NCBI RefSeq assembly: GCF_014645495.1
Contig: NZ_BMLV01000006.1
Span: 1 to 64,000 of the forward strand
Length of the DNA: 64,000 nucleotides
Direction: 5' to 3'
Origin: Cloacibacterium rupense
Lineage (GTDB): Bacteria > Bacteroidota > Bacteroidia > Flavobacteriales > Weeksellaceae
Positions 10,841 to 22,149 of the stretch are shown here, piece after piece. The notes beneath the pieces are model-generated. The model was not told the DNA's origin. It was given only the letters and a program-made list of their open reading frames with translations, and ran no database searches. Each line of letters opens with the position of its first letter. Position 1 is the first letter of the stretch. A program made the position numbers and the translations under genes.

Positions 10841-11035
10841 ACGTTAAATTCATTTCTGCTAAAAAGACATTGTCCCAACGCTAAGGTTAACTTGTTTTAC
10901 ACCCACTGGGTTCCTTCTGAACATTTTACAAAATCTACCACAATCTTTTCACATTCCTAGAGATACAATGGTTGTAAAATACAAAAAAGAGGCTTTCTAA
11001 AAAATTATTGAGAACAATATAAGATATAAGATTTC

Positions 11036-11524
11036 TTAAGCATAGGCTGCGGTGTCTGAGCTGGCATTGAAATAATTAACCACGTGTAGGATTCCTAAAA
11101 TGGTAATTGGTAAAAGAGCGTCATCTTCCAAAACAATTTCATAATAATATTTAAAATCTTTCCATTTGAAATTTCTTTTGATTTTTAGAATAGTTTTTTC
11201 GGTTTCATCTTTCATTTCAAAAATATCATTGTACCATTTTTCCTTATTAATTTGAAAATGCCTTTCCCCATTGTTGAAATCAGTTACAACAATATTCCCA
11301 GACCAGCTCATTTTGAATTTCATAAGTACATTTTCTTGTTTAACAACTTCTATAGAGGTGGTCCAAAAACCTTTGGCTTTTATTTTATAAGTTTGAGCAT
11401 CTGTATGAATTTCTGCATTGGTAGAATACCATTTTGGGTAAACAATATTTCCTAGGAGAACTTCGTTTTCATCAAAAAGCTCGAAATTCCTTGAATTGAT
11501 TGATTTTGCGATAAGGGTTTTCAT
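11036..11524 (-). CDS. Unknown beta-rich protein, third gene of the sigma-factor operon
   Basis: 162 residues, no signal peptide and no clear membrane segment except a mildly hydrophobic stretch near residue 140. It is built of alternating beta strands (FELFDENEVLLGNIVYPKW, YKIKAKGFWTTSIEVV). The pattern is reminiscent of the LURP-one/Tubby-C fold, but I cannot establish that by eye. It overlaps the previous gene by 4 nt (ATGA), so it is translationally coupled to the sigma operon. Confidence 0.65.
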   Translation of the reverse strand: MKTLIAKSINSRNFELFDENEVLLGNIVYPKWYSTNAEIHTDAQTYKIKAKGFWTTSIEVVKQENVLMKFKMSWSGNIVVTDFNNGERHFQINKEKWYNDIFEMKDETEKTILKIKRNFKWKDFKYYYEIVLEDDALLPITILGILHVVNYFNASSDTAAYA

Positions 11525-12105
11525 AATAATTCTTTTAAAATCTTATCAATTTGAATGATGTATTTTCCATAAAAATAATTGAACCACCATTTCCCAATAA
11601 GGTATAAAAATGTAATTCCTAAAAGAACGGTAAGGCCAAACATCAATATAAAAACCATATCATTGTGATTTTTGTAAGAGGGCAAATATTCAAATAATAC
11701 AATATAAGAGCTCACAATAATTGGCACAAATGCAATGTAATAAGAAATGTAATATTGTTTATTGAGTTCAAACTGATGCATTAATGTTTTTAGAGAATCT
11801 TTGGTATTGAAGGTTTGAAAAATAATTTCTTTGTACAAAGAAAAGAATTTAAGGTAATAAAATGCAGATACCAAAACTGCTGTAAGGGTAAGAATAACAG
11901 CATAAGTTTTTAGTTTCAAATTATCAATAGTGAAGATTAAAAAGAAAATAATGATAAATGTAAACATGTTGCTCCAAAATTCCATTTTCATATTTTTTCT
12001 AATCTTCTGTAGAGGATTATTGATTTTGTGCTGATGGTCGAGAGAAATTTCTGGAGCAGACACTTCTTCGCTTTGCCATTTTTTTTGTAATTCATCAAAA
12101 TTCAT
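11521..12105 (-). CDS. Putative membrane partner of the ECF sigma factor
   Basis: 194 residues: a short cytoplasmic N terminus beginning MNFDELQKKWQSEE, then four hydrophobic segments (about 43-60, 66-84, 122-141, 151-170). The N-terminal pattern and position directly after a sigma-70 gene, with an 11-nt overlap, suggest an anti-sigma or sigma-modulating role. No zinc-binding HxxxCxxC anti-sigma motif is present, so this is inference from context only. Confidence 0.7.
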   Translation of the reverse strand: MNFDELQKKWQSEEVSAPEISLDHQHKINNPLQKIRKNMKMEFWSNMFTFIIIFFLIFTIDNLKLKTYAVILTLTAVLVSAFYYLKFFSLYKEIIFQTFNTKDSLKTLMHQFELNKQYYISYYIAFVPIIVSSYIVLFEYLPSYKNHNDMVFILMFGLTVLLGITFLYLIGKWWFNYFYGKYIIQIDKILKELL

Positions 12106-12595
12106 AACCGTATTTTTTAATGATTTGTTGTAATTTTTCTTTGGTTCTATTGAGTTTTACTCTTGCATTCACTTCAGAAATCCCTAGATTTTGAGCAATT
12201 TCTTTATGACTTTGACCTTCTAGAAACAAAAAAATCAAAGCTTTTTCTACAGAATTAAGTTCTTGAACAGCTTTATACAGAAAATCTATTTGTATTTCTT
12301 TTTGTTGGGTTTCTTCTTCTGGCAGTTCTAGGTTTTCGTGTAAAAAGGCATTATCTGGTTTTCTTTTTTCGGTTTTCAGAAAAGTAAGGGCTGTGTTTAG
12401 ACTTACTCTGTACAACCATGTAGAAAACTGACTTTTACCTTCGAATTTTTGGTAAGATTTCCACAGCTGAAATACAATTTCTTGGTAGAGGTCTTCTCTA
12501 TCATCTTGGTTGTCTACATACATTTTAGAAATTTTGAAAATCATGCCTTTATGATTTTCTATTTTTTCTAAAAATTCTTGTTGTAGATTTTCCAT
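12095..12595 (-). CDS. RNA polymerase sigma factor, ECF sigma-70 family
   Basis: 166 residues with the two ECF domains. Region 2 (about 10-80) contains DREDLYQEIVFQLWKSYQKF and FSTWLYRVSLNTALTFLK. Region 4 (about 105-160) carries a helix-turn-helix, GQSHKEIAQNLGISEVNARVKLNRTKEKL. It directs RNA polymerase to alternative promoters. First gene of a three-gene operon with overlapping reading frames. The signal is unknown. Its neighbour katG is on the same strand upstream but separated by a terminator. Confidence 0.93.
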   Translation of the reverse strand: MENLQQEFLEKIENHKGMIFKISKMYVDNQDDREDLYQEIVFQLWKSYQKFEGKSQFSTWLYRVSLNTALTFLKTEKRKPDNAFLHENLELPEEETQQKEIQIDFLYKAVQELNSVEKALIFLFLEGQSHKEIAQNLGISEVNARVKLNRTKEKLQQIIKKYGYEF

Positions 12596-12658
12596 TTTGT
12601 TGTTTCTACTGAGTTAGTATAAAAGTAAATAAATTGTTACAATTTAATTGAAAAAAAA

Positions 12659-12689
12659 ATCCTTCAAAGTTTAAAAAACCTTGAAGGAT
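12659..12689 (-). terminator. Terminator of katG
   Basis: ATCCTTCAA (12659-12667) pairs with TTGAAGGAT (12681-12689). The plus-strand A tract to its left gives U residues for minus-strand transcription. Confidence 0.7.
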
Positions 12690-12713
12690 ACCGAAAAAAT
12701 ATTAGAGAGAAAA

Positions 12714-15021
<2,308 letters not shown>

Positions 15022-15157
15022 ACATTAAAAATTTAGACTTAAAAAATTGATACTCGTTATAGATAACATATATTGATAATTTTATCTTAATTTAAGAAAT
15101 CTATTAATCTATTCTATTTTGAAAGAATCCTTCAATGAAAACAAAGCATATTTTTGC

Positions 15158-15165
15158 TATTTTTG
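15158..15165 (+). promoter_or_regulatory. -7 box before the S41 peptidase gene
   Basis: TATTTTTG lies 16 nt before the ATG at 15182, and a second identical copy at 15149-15156. Their position inside the longer reading frame supports the downstream start. Confidence 0.35.
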
Positions 15166-15181
15166 GATGATGAAAGACACT

Positions 15182-16702
15182 ATGAAAAAAACATTATTCC
15201 TAATTATTTCTCTTATCCTTTGGTCTTGTGTTTCTGTAGAACAACACAACAAGAAACTAGAAACACCAATTACACCACAACAATTAAAAAAAGATGTAGA
15301 TTTTGCTTATGAAAAGCTACAAAAACTACATCCAAAATTGTATTGGTATGTCTCTAAAGAAAAACTGGATTATAAATTCGATAGTTTGAAGAAAACCATT
15401 AACCAACCTCTAAAACCCAGTGAATTTTTCTTGAAACTTGCTCCTGTGATTGCGGATGTAAAAGAAGGCCACCTAAGACTGGTTCCTCTAGAAAAGAAAT
15501 TGACCAAGAAAGAAACCAAAAGGCTTAAAAACCAAAAAGGAACTCTGGGAAGATTGAATTATGTGATAGAAGACCACCGCCTTTACATAAAAGACAATGC
15601 CGAAAAAATAGGAAATCTAAAAGTAGGCACCGAAATTTTGAAGATAAACGATATACCTGTAACCCAAATATTAGAAAAATACAGACCACTAGTGACCAGT
15701 GATGGTTATAATACGACTTATCACAAATATTCATTGGCTAGAAGGTTCAATACTTTTTTCAGCTTAGAATATGGGATTTTGGATAGTGTAAAGGTAGAGG
15801 CCCAGCACAAAGACAGTCTGAAAACCATTGTTCTGAAAAGAGAAACCAAAACAAAGACCGAAAAGAAAAAGGAAAAACAAGACCAAAAACTCACCGAAGA
15901 AAAGAAGACCAAAGGCTATAATCCTGTTACCAAAAGCTACAATAGAGATTTACAATTTTTGGATAAAGACAGCAGTATTGCTTACATGAAAATTAAGACA
16001 TTTTCTGGGACTTACTCTAAAAAGTTTTATAAGAACAGCTTTGCTCTTTTAAAAAAAGCAGGAACAGAAACCCTTATCATAGACATTAGAGATAATTTGG
16101 GTGGCTCATTGGTAGAAATTAATAATCTGTACAGTTACTTTGCCAAAGAAAAATTCAAGTTTATAAAAGATATAGAAGTCAGCAGCCGAACTTCTATTTT
16201 GACTACGGACTATCTAAAAAACTTCCCCACGGTTACTAAACCTTTGGGAGTCATTTCTTATCCTATCTACATGTTGGTTTCGGTGATTGGCACTAAGAAA
16301 AAAGACGGAAAATATTATCTTATGGATTTATTTCCCTCTAAAAAACCAAAAGCCGATGCTTTCTATGGAAAGACTTATGTATTGATTAACGGAAGTAGTT
16401 TTTCGGCATCTTCTATCATTTCTGCAAAATTTAAAGCGGATGGATTGGCCACTTTGGTAGGCGAAGAAACTGGTGGTGCAAATGATGGAACCGTAGCTGG
16501 AATTTATTCTACACAAAAACTCCCCAATTCTAAAATGAAACTTCCGATTGGGCTCTTCTTGATTCAACCGAATATCGAAATGACCAACACCATGAAAGGC
16601 GTAACTCCCAATGTAGAAATCATCCCTACTTTAGATGAAATTTTAAGGAAAAAAGATGTACAGTTGGATTGGGTTTTGAAAGATATTAGCACTAAAAAAT
16701 AA
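15182..16702 (+). CDS. S41 family (C-terminal-processing-like) peptidase lipoprotein
   Basis: 506 residues from the chosen start, which gives a lipoprotein signal, MKKTLFLIISLILWSC; the frame upstream to 15119 adds 21 unlikely residues. The middle (about 140-210) resembles a PDZ-like module (LKVGTEILKINDIPV). The S41 core follows, with SIAYMKIKTFSG, LIIDIRDNLGGS and the Ser-containing VLINGSSFSASSII segment expected to carry the nucleophile, then GEETGGANDGT. It probably acts in the periplasm on proteins or peptides; substrate unknown. It is convergent with the TonB receptor gene and shares a terminator. Confidence 0.88.
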   Translation: MKKTLFLIISLILWSCVSVEQHNKKLETPITPQQLKKDVDFAYEKLQKLHPKLYWYVSKEKLDYKFDSLKKTINQPLKPSEFFLKLAPVIADVKEGHLRLVPLEKKLTKKETKRLKNQKGTLGRLNYVIEDHRLYIKDNAEKIGNLKVGTEILKINDIPVTQILEKYRPLVTSDGYNTTYHKYSLARRFNTFFSLEYGILDSVKVEAQHKDSLKTIVLKRETKTKTEKKKEKQDQKLTEEKKTKGYNPVTKSYNRDLQFLDKDSSIAYMKIKTFSGTYSKKFYKNSFALLKKAGTETLIIDIRDNLGGSLVEINNLYSYFAKEKFKFIKDIEVSSRTSILTTDYLKNFPTVTKPLGVISYPIYMLVSVIGTKKKDGKYYLMDLFPSKKPKADAFYGKTYVLINGSSFSASSIISAKFKADGLATLVGEETGGANDGTVAGIYSTQKLPNSKMKLPIGLFLIQPNIEMTNTMKGVTPNVEIIPTLDEILRKKDVQLDWVLKDISTKK

Positions 16703-16711
16703 TCCATCAAA

Positions 16712-16744
16712 AAACCTTCAAGGATTAAGAGCCCTTGAAGGTTT
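16712..16744. terminator. Bidirectional terminator between S41 peptidase and TonB receptor
   Basis: AAACCTTCAAGG (16712-16723) pairs perfectly with CCTTGAAGGTTT (16733-16744), between two convergent genes. Confidence 0.85.
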
Positions 16745-16752
16745 GTATTTTG

Positions 16753-19137
16753 TTAAAACTCAAAGATAAATCCGAAATAAGGAAGCGGAATGTTTCTATC
16801 TGCAGTACCTATATCTAATAGATAATACTGTTGGTTTTGCGGGTCAGAAAGATTGGCAATAATTCCGTTATCATTGGCATCCCTTTGCAGATTCACCACT
16901 GGCAACGCGGAAGGGTTTTTAGAGCCATAGACATTTACCACATCCATATAAGCTGTTAACTGCCATTTTTTAAAAATCCATTTTTTTTCTGTTCTTATGT
17001 CTAACTGATGAGCGGTGTTTCCTCTGAGCGTATTAAGTAATGTATAATCTTGAACGGGGCCATTTGCTACGTTCCAAATATCCACCAAAGCACTTCTGTT
17101 CAGATCATACGGAGTTTCTGGCAGACCAGATTGCATTCTAAATCTAGCACTAAGGTTCCAATTTCTCTTGAAATATTTACCTGCAGTAAGGGTAAGAATG
17201 TGTCTAGAATCCCAGCTGGAAGGAGAAAATACATTATTGACATCAGAAAATTTAGAATATCCAAAAGTATAAGCTGCAATTCCGTAGAAATTATTGATGG
17301 TTCTCTTCTGTACCAAAAACTCAAGTCCGTAAGTTTTTCCTTTCCCTCTAGAATCTACTGGTTCTGCACCTACGACACCGAAATCTCCGCCTAAATTGGC
17401 TAAAGAAATTTGATTTCTAAGTGAGAACGGATAATTAGAATATCTCTTATAGTAGGCTTCTGCGGTAATTCTAAGATTATCTTTTCCGTTAAATTCTATT
17501 CCACCCACAATCTGAGAATTTCTGATGTATTTCAATGTGTTTTTATTCACCAAAACATCATTTACCTGAAATCCTAATGAAGTATAAGGTGGCAGTTGGT
17601 AATAAATACCACTGTTCATATTCAATGCAAAAGCGTCATTTAATTTCAGTCTTAAAGAAATTCTTGGTGAAAATTGCTCTAGAGGATTGTTGGTTCTGTC
17701 TGAATAATTGCTGGCATCTATTCTAGCTCCTAAAGAAACCTGAAGAAGGTCATCGAAATATTTTTTGGCAGATTGTAGGTATAAACCGTATTGCATAAAA
17801 TTGATTTCGGATAGGTAATTATCAAAATCAATCGCTCCTTGATTCACTTGTTTTACAATAGACCTGTTGTAATATTTTGCAAAATTGATATTGGCACCTG
17901 CACTCAATTGATATTCTCCAAAGCTAAGATTTCTATCAATTCTAATTTTATTTTCCGCTTCTTTAGAGTCATAATCAGCTAATAAATTGGCGGGGGTTTC
18001 TATATTTCTGTAATATTTAATCGCTTTGTTGTCTAGCATATTTCGACTGAGGGTAAACAACCAGTTTCCGTTTTCTACCAAATGCCTATAGCCCGCACCA
18101 AAGGTATAATTCCATTGAGAATTCTTTGGCAGTCTATCGATGAGCGTAAGGTTGTAAAGTGTTTTTTCGGCATCTGTATTGAATTTAAAATCATCAATAG
18201 CTCCTAAACCGATGAAATACAATTCGTCTCCAGATTTATATTTTTTAGAAACTTTAAAATTAGCATCATAGTAGCTCGGTAAAAAAGGTAAGCCCAGTCC
18301 TTTGAAGAGCAATTGTAAATTAGATTTTCTCACACTGAAAAGTCCACTCCATGATTGGTCTTTGCTTAGCGGACCATCTGCCATCAATTGTAAATCGTCT
18401 AAACCAATAATCGCTTTATACCCAATTTTGTCTTTACGGGCTTGTTTTAGATTAAATTCAAAAAGCGAAGACAATACACCATTTCTTCTGGCAGGAAACG
18501 CACCACTATAAAAATCTACATCTTTGATAAAATCTACGGTGATAATCCCTCTAGGGCCACCACTTGCACCTTGCGTTTGGAAGTGATTGATGACAGGAAT
18601 TTCGATACCATCGATATAAAATTTGTTTTCGGCAGAGCTACCACCTCTTATAAAAAGGTCATTTCTAAAAGTTGCAGTACTCCCTACACCTGGAAAACTG
18701 AGAATGGCTTTAGAAACATCACGGTTAGAACCTGCATTTTTTTGCACTTCTTCGGCGGTGATATTTCTTAGTGAAACTGGACTTTCAGCCGTTGTTTTGT
18801 ATAATTTTTTAGAAATGGTGACTTCTTGAATTTGCTTAGCAGACTTATTTAACCCGATGGAGAAGGTAAGATTCTGGTTCGGAACCACATTAATATCATT
18901 AAGAAAACCCACGTCATAGCCCTCAGAAGAAATTTCGAAATTGTAATTTCCGGACATTAAATCTGTCACTGAGACGCTTCCATTTCCGGTATAAGTTTGC
19001 TCTATGTTTTGAATTTTAATGGTTGCAGCAATTGGCTTTTTAGAAAAGTCATCAAACACATTGATGGTTACAGAACCTACTTGTGCCAACACCAACGTAG
19101 AAACCAATAAAAACAAGTAACTGAGTAATTTTTTCAT
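16753..19137 (-). CDS. TonB-dependent receptor with carboxypeptidase-regulatory-like domain
   Basis: Outer-membrane transporter of 794 residues. Signal peptide (1-18), then a CarboxypepD_reg-like beta sandwich (about 22-90), a plug domain (about 115-220, with NDLFIRGGSSAENKFYIDGIEIPV) and a 22-strand-type barrel ending in FGFIFEF with a C-terminal Phe. No SusD partner is adjacent, so it is probably not a classical glycan-uptake SusC; the ligand is unknown. No TonB box could be recognised with confidence. It is separated from the upstream fasciclin gene by a terminator. Confidence 0.92.
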   Translation of the reverse strand: MKKLLSYLFLLVSTLVLAQVGSVTINVFDDFSKKPIAATIKIQNIEQTYTGNGSVSVTDLMSGNYNFEISSEGYDVGFLNDINVVPNQNLTFSIGLNKSAKQIQEVTISKKLYKTTAESPVSLRNITAEEVQKNAGSNRDVSKAILSFPGVGSTATFRNDLFIRGGSSAENKFYIDGIEIPVINHFQTQGASGGPRGIITVDFIKDVDFYSGAFPARRNGVLSSLFEFNLKQARKDKIGYKAIIGLDDLQLMADGPLSKDQSWSGLFSVRKSNLQLLFKGLGLPFLPSYYDANFKVSKKYKSGDELYFIGLGAIDDFKFNTDAEKTLYNLTLIDRLPKNSQWNYTFGAGYRHLVENGNWLFTLSRNMLDNKAIKYYRNIETPANLLADYDSKEAENKIRIDRNLSFGEYQLSAGANINFAKYYNRSIVKQVNQGAIDFDNYLSEINFMQYGLYLQSAKKYFDDLLQVSLGARIDASNYSDRTNNPLEQFSPRISLRLKLNDAFALNMNSGIYYQLPPYTSLGFQVNDVLVNKNTLKYIRNSQIVGGIEFNGKDNLRITAEAYYKRYSNYPFSLRNQISLANLGGDFGVVGAEPVDSRGKGKTYGLEFLVQKRTINNFYGIAAYTFGYSKFSDVNNVFSPSSWDSRHILTLTAGKYFKRNWNLSARFRMQSGLPETPYDLNRSALVDIWNVANGPVQDYTLLNTLRGNTAHQLDIRTEKKWIFKKWQLTAYMDVVNVYGSKNPSALPVVNLQRDANDNGIIANLSDPQNQQYYLLDIGTADRNIPLPYFGFIFEF

Positions 19138-19190
19138 TCTTTTTTCACTTTTTGCAAATGTATAAATGTAATCCTTAATATGAAAGAAAA

Positions 19191-19217
19191 AAAGGCGTTC
19201 AAAAAATAAACGCCTTT
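19191..19217 (-). terminator. Terminator of the fasciclin gene
   Basis: AAAGGCGTT (19191-19199) pairs with AACGCCTTT (19209-19217) around a 9-nt loop, with an A tract on the left that gives minus-strand U residues. Confidence 0.8.
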
Positions 19218-19238
19218 GAATAAACTAACAATAAACTT

Positions 19239-20192
19239 TTAAGGTAATATGACTTTGTCTAAGACATGGATTATTCCGTTGGCACACTGTACATCTGTAG
19301 CAACAATATTGGCTACTCTAGAGTTGGCATCGGTAATTTTGGCTCCGCCAGTAGTGGTAATGGTAAATTTACCCCCTTGGAAAGTAGTAACCTGTAAACT
19401 AGCAGGCAAGTCTGAAGAAGCTACATTAGCCCCAGCTACAACGTGATATTTCAAAGTATTTTCTAGGGTAGCTGTAGGAATAGCAGCTAAGTTGGCTAAC
19501 TTAAGCTCTGTTAAAAGCGCTCCGAATGCATTATTGGTAGGAGCAAAAACAGTAAATGGTGAACTGGCAGTGCCACTTAAAATTCCTACAAAATTAGGCA
19601 TATCACTTCTGGTAAGAGCAGCAACTAAAGTAGAAAAATTAGGATTAGCAGCAGCATGAGTAACAATGGTAGGCAAGCCGATAACAGCATTCACTTTATG
19701 AATTACACCGTTAGTAGCCCCTATATCTGTTTGGGTTACCGTAGAAACACCGTTGATTTTGACACCTGAAGTTGCATCAATATACATGCTAAGATTTCTG
19801 GTAGAAGAAGCAGCTCCTTTGGCTAAAGTAGAAACATAACCTGTAGAAACTTGTGCTGCCATCACTTTGGTAGATAAAACATGGTTCAAGAGAACTTCTT
19901 TTAATACTGCAGTAGGAACAGCGTCTAAATTGGCAAATCCACTGTCTTTTAAGAATTTTGTAAATGCATCATTAGATGGGGCAAAAACGGTAAAAGCACC
20001 ATTGTTGCTTAAAACTGTAGACAATCCTGCTTTGTCTATAGCAGCTTTCAGAGAGGTAAGATCCGAATCAGCAGCTACTTGTTCGTATACGGTTTTAGGC
20101 ATTACCATTGTATCATCATCATTATCATCACATGAAATGAATAAAAACATAGATGAGAAAACCATCACTAGATTTAGAAACAAATTTTTCAT
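19239..20192 (-). CDS. Fasciclin (FAS1) domain lipoprotein, two domains
   Basis: 317 residues with a lipoprotein signal, FLFISC (Cys21), followed by DDNDDDT, an acidic stretch of the kind that targets lipoproteins to the cell surface in Bacteroidota. Two FAS1 domains follow (about 38-175 and 180-316), each with the pattern GAFTVFAPSNDAF / PFTVFAPTNNAF and a terminal NGVIHKV / NGIIHVLDKV motif. FAS1 proteins mediate adhesion or matrix contact. Monocistronic with hairpins on both sides. Confidence 0.94.
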   Translation of the reverse strand: MKNLFLNLVMVFSSMFLFISCDDNDDDTMVMPKTVYEQVAADSDLTSLKAAIDKAGLSTVLSNNGAFTVFAPSNDAFTKFLKDSGFANLDAVPTAVLKEVLLNHVLSTKVMAAQVSTGYVSTLAKGAASSTRNLSMYIDATSGVKINGVSTVTQTDIGATNGVIHKVNAVIGLPTIVTHAAANPNFSTLVAALTRSDMPNFVGILSGTASSPFTVFAPTNNAFGALLTELKLANLAAIPTATLENTLKYHVVAGANVASSDLPASLQVTTFQGGKFTITTTGGAKITDANSRVANIVATDVQCANGIIHVLDKVILP

Positions 20193-20289
20193 AATTTTTA
20201 ATTTTTTTGGTTGTCCAAATCTAGTAAGTTAATTAACCAATATCACAACAATTAGTATAATATATTACTATATAATTTATAGATAAAAA

Positions 20290-20314
20290 TAATGAGACTA
20301 AAACAGTCTCATTA
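20290..20314. terminator. Hairpin upstream of the fasciclin gene
   Basis: TAATGAGACT and AGTCTCATTA form a perfect 10-bp stem with a 5-nt loop, 98 nt upstream of the fasciclin ATG. It may be a second terminator for the SRPBCC gene or a leader structure. Confidence 0.55.
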
Positions 20315-20424
20315 TGAATGTAAATTTTCTTATTAAGTTTAAAATATGGTCACACTAATTCTTTCCTTATTAAATATCAAAACTGATCTTATTTTTATTT
20401 TTAAAAAAAATAATTATAAAAAAA

Positions 20425-20441
20425 TCCTCAAATAATGAGGA
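20425..20441 (-). terminator. Terminator of the SRPBCC gene
   Basis: TCCTCA-AATAA-TGAGGA stem with an A-rich plus-strand left flank, 9 nt past the stop of the gene at 20450. Confidence 0.65.
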
Positions 20442-20449
20442 GTTGAATT

Positions 20450-20875
20450 TTATTTTTCTGCCAATTCTTTTACTTTTTCTAAAGCTTTTGGGAAAGCTTC
20501 AGCAAAATACGGGATATAATCTTCGGGAACATTCATTGTAACAGTGAGTTCAATTTTCCCCTCTTTTTCTACCAAATCGTATTGTTCTATTGCATCTTCA
20601 CCAAAGCTTCCTTCTTGTTTTTCGCCATCTTTATATTCGCCAAGATGCAGAAAATGCATTTTTTCGTTGGGAACTAATTTTTCTATTTTAGCATACATCC
20701 CACTTTTTTCTGGACCTAGAAAAAGAATTTCGCTTCCTTCATGCAAATCAGATTCGTAATGAGAACCTTCGTGAAAAACGGAAGTCCAGTTTCTGTAATT
20801 TTGGTCTTCCCAAAGTGCATCCCAAACTTTTTCTTTGGTTGTATAAATTTCGATGGTGAATTGTAGTTTTTTCAT
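20450..20875 (-). CDS. SRPBCC / START-like domain protein
   Basis: 141-residue single-domain Bet v1/START-superfamily protein. KLQFTIEIYTTKEKVWDALW and WTSVFHEGS match the AHSA1-like group; EDAIEQYDLVEKEGKIELTV forms the C-terminal sheet. It is a relative, not a close copy, of the gene at 4392. Ligand unknown, cytoplasmic. Monocistronic by spacing. Confidence 0.85.
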   Translation of the reverse strand: MKKLQFTIEIYTTKEKVWDALWEDQNYRNWTSVFHEGSHYESDLHEGSEILFLGPEKSGMYAKIEKLVPNEKMHFLHLGEYKDGEKQEGSFGEDAIEQYDLVEKEGKIELTVTMNVPEDYIPYFAEAFPKALEKVKELAEK

Positions 20876-20920
20876 TTTATTAATTTTATGTTTCCGAAAT
20901 TTAATAAAAATAAATAGAAC

Positions 20921-21649
20921 TTAAATTCTCTTATAAACCTCCTCAAAAGGAACTCTATATCGCTCTCCCCAGATTCCTTCGTTACCTTTTCTTTTGCCAC
21001 AAGAGATTATCATGTTGATTTCTGCACCACTGGGTAAATTCAAGATGTTTTTCACTCTTTTGCTGTCGAAACCTTCCATCGGGCAAGTGTCATATTCTTC
21101 ATTCGCCATCGCAATCATAAAGGTTTGTGCAGCTAAACCACAACTTTTGTGTGCTACTACTCTAGCGTCGCTCTCAGAAACTTGCAACATCATCGGCCTA
21201 AAAAAACCGACAGGAACAGCTATCAATTTTCTAAAAAAACCTAAAACTCCAAAAAAACGAGCGTACAAAAACGGCATTATTTTTCCGTAATAGAGTTCAC
21301 GGTCTTTGATGCGTTTTTCTTGTCTTTCAGCAGGGCTATTTCTGCGAATATTTTCTTTTTCAAATTGGAGAACAGCTTGAGAACGTTTTTTGTACAAATC
21401 TTGTCTCACCACAAAAACCACCATTTCTTGCGCCGTAGATGCCGCCGTTTGGTCGAAACACGCTACAGAAAGCTTTTTCAGTGTTTCGGGATGGGTAATA
21501 TGGTAAAATTCATAGAGTTGCATATTAGACGAACTTGGTGCTAAAGTAGAAAGCTCCAAACATTTTTTTACAACTTGTGTATCTATTTTTTGCGCTTCAT
21601 CATACACACGAACCGAACGACGAAATTCTAAAACTTCTTGTAAATTCAT
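20921..21649 (-). CDS. Nitroreductase family protein
   Basis: 242 residues with the FMN-binding nitroreductase fold. The N-terminal FRRSVRVYD motif binds the phosphate of FMN, and LSTLAPSSSNMQLYEFY is the second family motif. LAAQTFMIAMANEEYDTCPMEGFD is the C-terminal signature (Gly/Cys-Pro-Met-Glu-Gly). Probably an NAD(P)H-dependent oxidoreductase of nitro compounds or quinones. A central region of about 50 residues (100-150) rich in Arg, Phe and Lys is longer than in minimal family members. Confidence 0.9.
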   Translation of the reverse strand: MNLQEVLEFRRSVRVYDEAQKIDTQVVKKCLELSTLAPSSSNMQLYEFYHITHPETLKKLSVACFDQTAASTAQEMVVFVVRQDLYKKRSQAVLQFEKENIRRNSPAERQEKRIKDRELYYGKIMPFLYARFFGVLGFFRKLIAVPVGFFRPMMLQVSESDARVVAHKSCGLAAQTFMIAMANEEYDTCPMEGFDSKRVKNILNLPSGAEINMIISCGKRKGNEGIWGERYRVPFEEVYKRI

Positions 21650-21697
21650 AGGTTTATTTTTTCTAAAGACGAATGAGTGGGAGTTTTACTTTAAAGA

Positions 21698-22060
21698 TTA
21701 TTTAAATATTGTTTTAATCAAATTTAAGGACAAGTAAAATAACATGAAATCTTGAATAAAATTAAGATATTTAAATTCTTGAATGAAAATCTCAATACAA
21801 AATGGTCCTCCAAAAGGTCTTTTTTCTAAATAAAAAAATTTGGGAAAACCATAAGTTTTTACAATCCAATCTTTTGAATGTGAAATTTCAGAATAAAATA
21901 ATCCCAAAAAGGTAAAAGCTAAAGCCAATAAAATCAATTTCCAATTGAACAATTCTCTCCAATCTCTTTTTCTGAATTTAAAAATCAAAAGATTTGCAAC
22001 CAGAAAAATGATTGAAAAAACAATAAAATGGTTAAAGGTAAATTGATTATGAATATTCAT
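21698..22060 (-). CDS. Unknown membrane protein
   Basis: 120 residues, not recognised. Two to three hydrophobic segments (about 11-28, 39-57 and 98-115) flank a short polar middle. Flanked on the promoter side by the CGTTCCTACGGAAC repeat at 22067. The next gene upstream also encodes an unknown membrane protein, separated by 89 nt that contain two such repeats. Confidence 0.5.
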   Translation of the reverse strand: MNIHNQFTFNHFIVFSIIFLVANLLIFKFRKRDWRELFNWKLILLALAFTFLGLFYSEISHSKDWIVKTYGFPKFFYLEKRPFGGPFCIEIFIQEFKYLNFIQDFMLFYLSLNLIKTIFK

Positions 22061-22066
22061 TTCTTT

Positions 22067-22133
22067 CGTTCCTACGGAACTCTTTTTTTATCGGTTATCT
22101 TTTCCTACAAACCTTTCGTTCCTACGAAACGAA
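22067..22133. repeat. Two palindromic GTTCC-type repeats between unknown genes
   Basis: CGTTCC-TAC-GGAAC at 22067-22080 and a diverged copy, TTTCGTTCCTACGAAACGA, at 22115-22133. Same family as those at 3441 and 22845. Confidence 0.65.
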
Positions 22134-22149
22134 AAAATCTATAAAAAGA

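Noticed and set aside
16753-20192. SusC/SusD-type polysaccharide locus
   Set aside because: The TonB receptor has no SusD neighbour, and the adjacent fasciclin gene is separated by a terminator.
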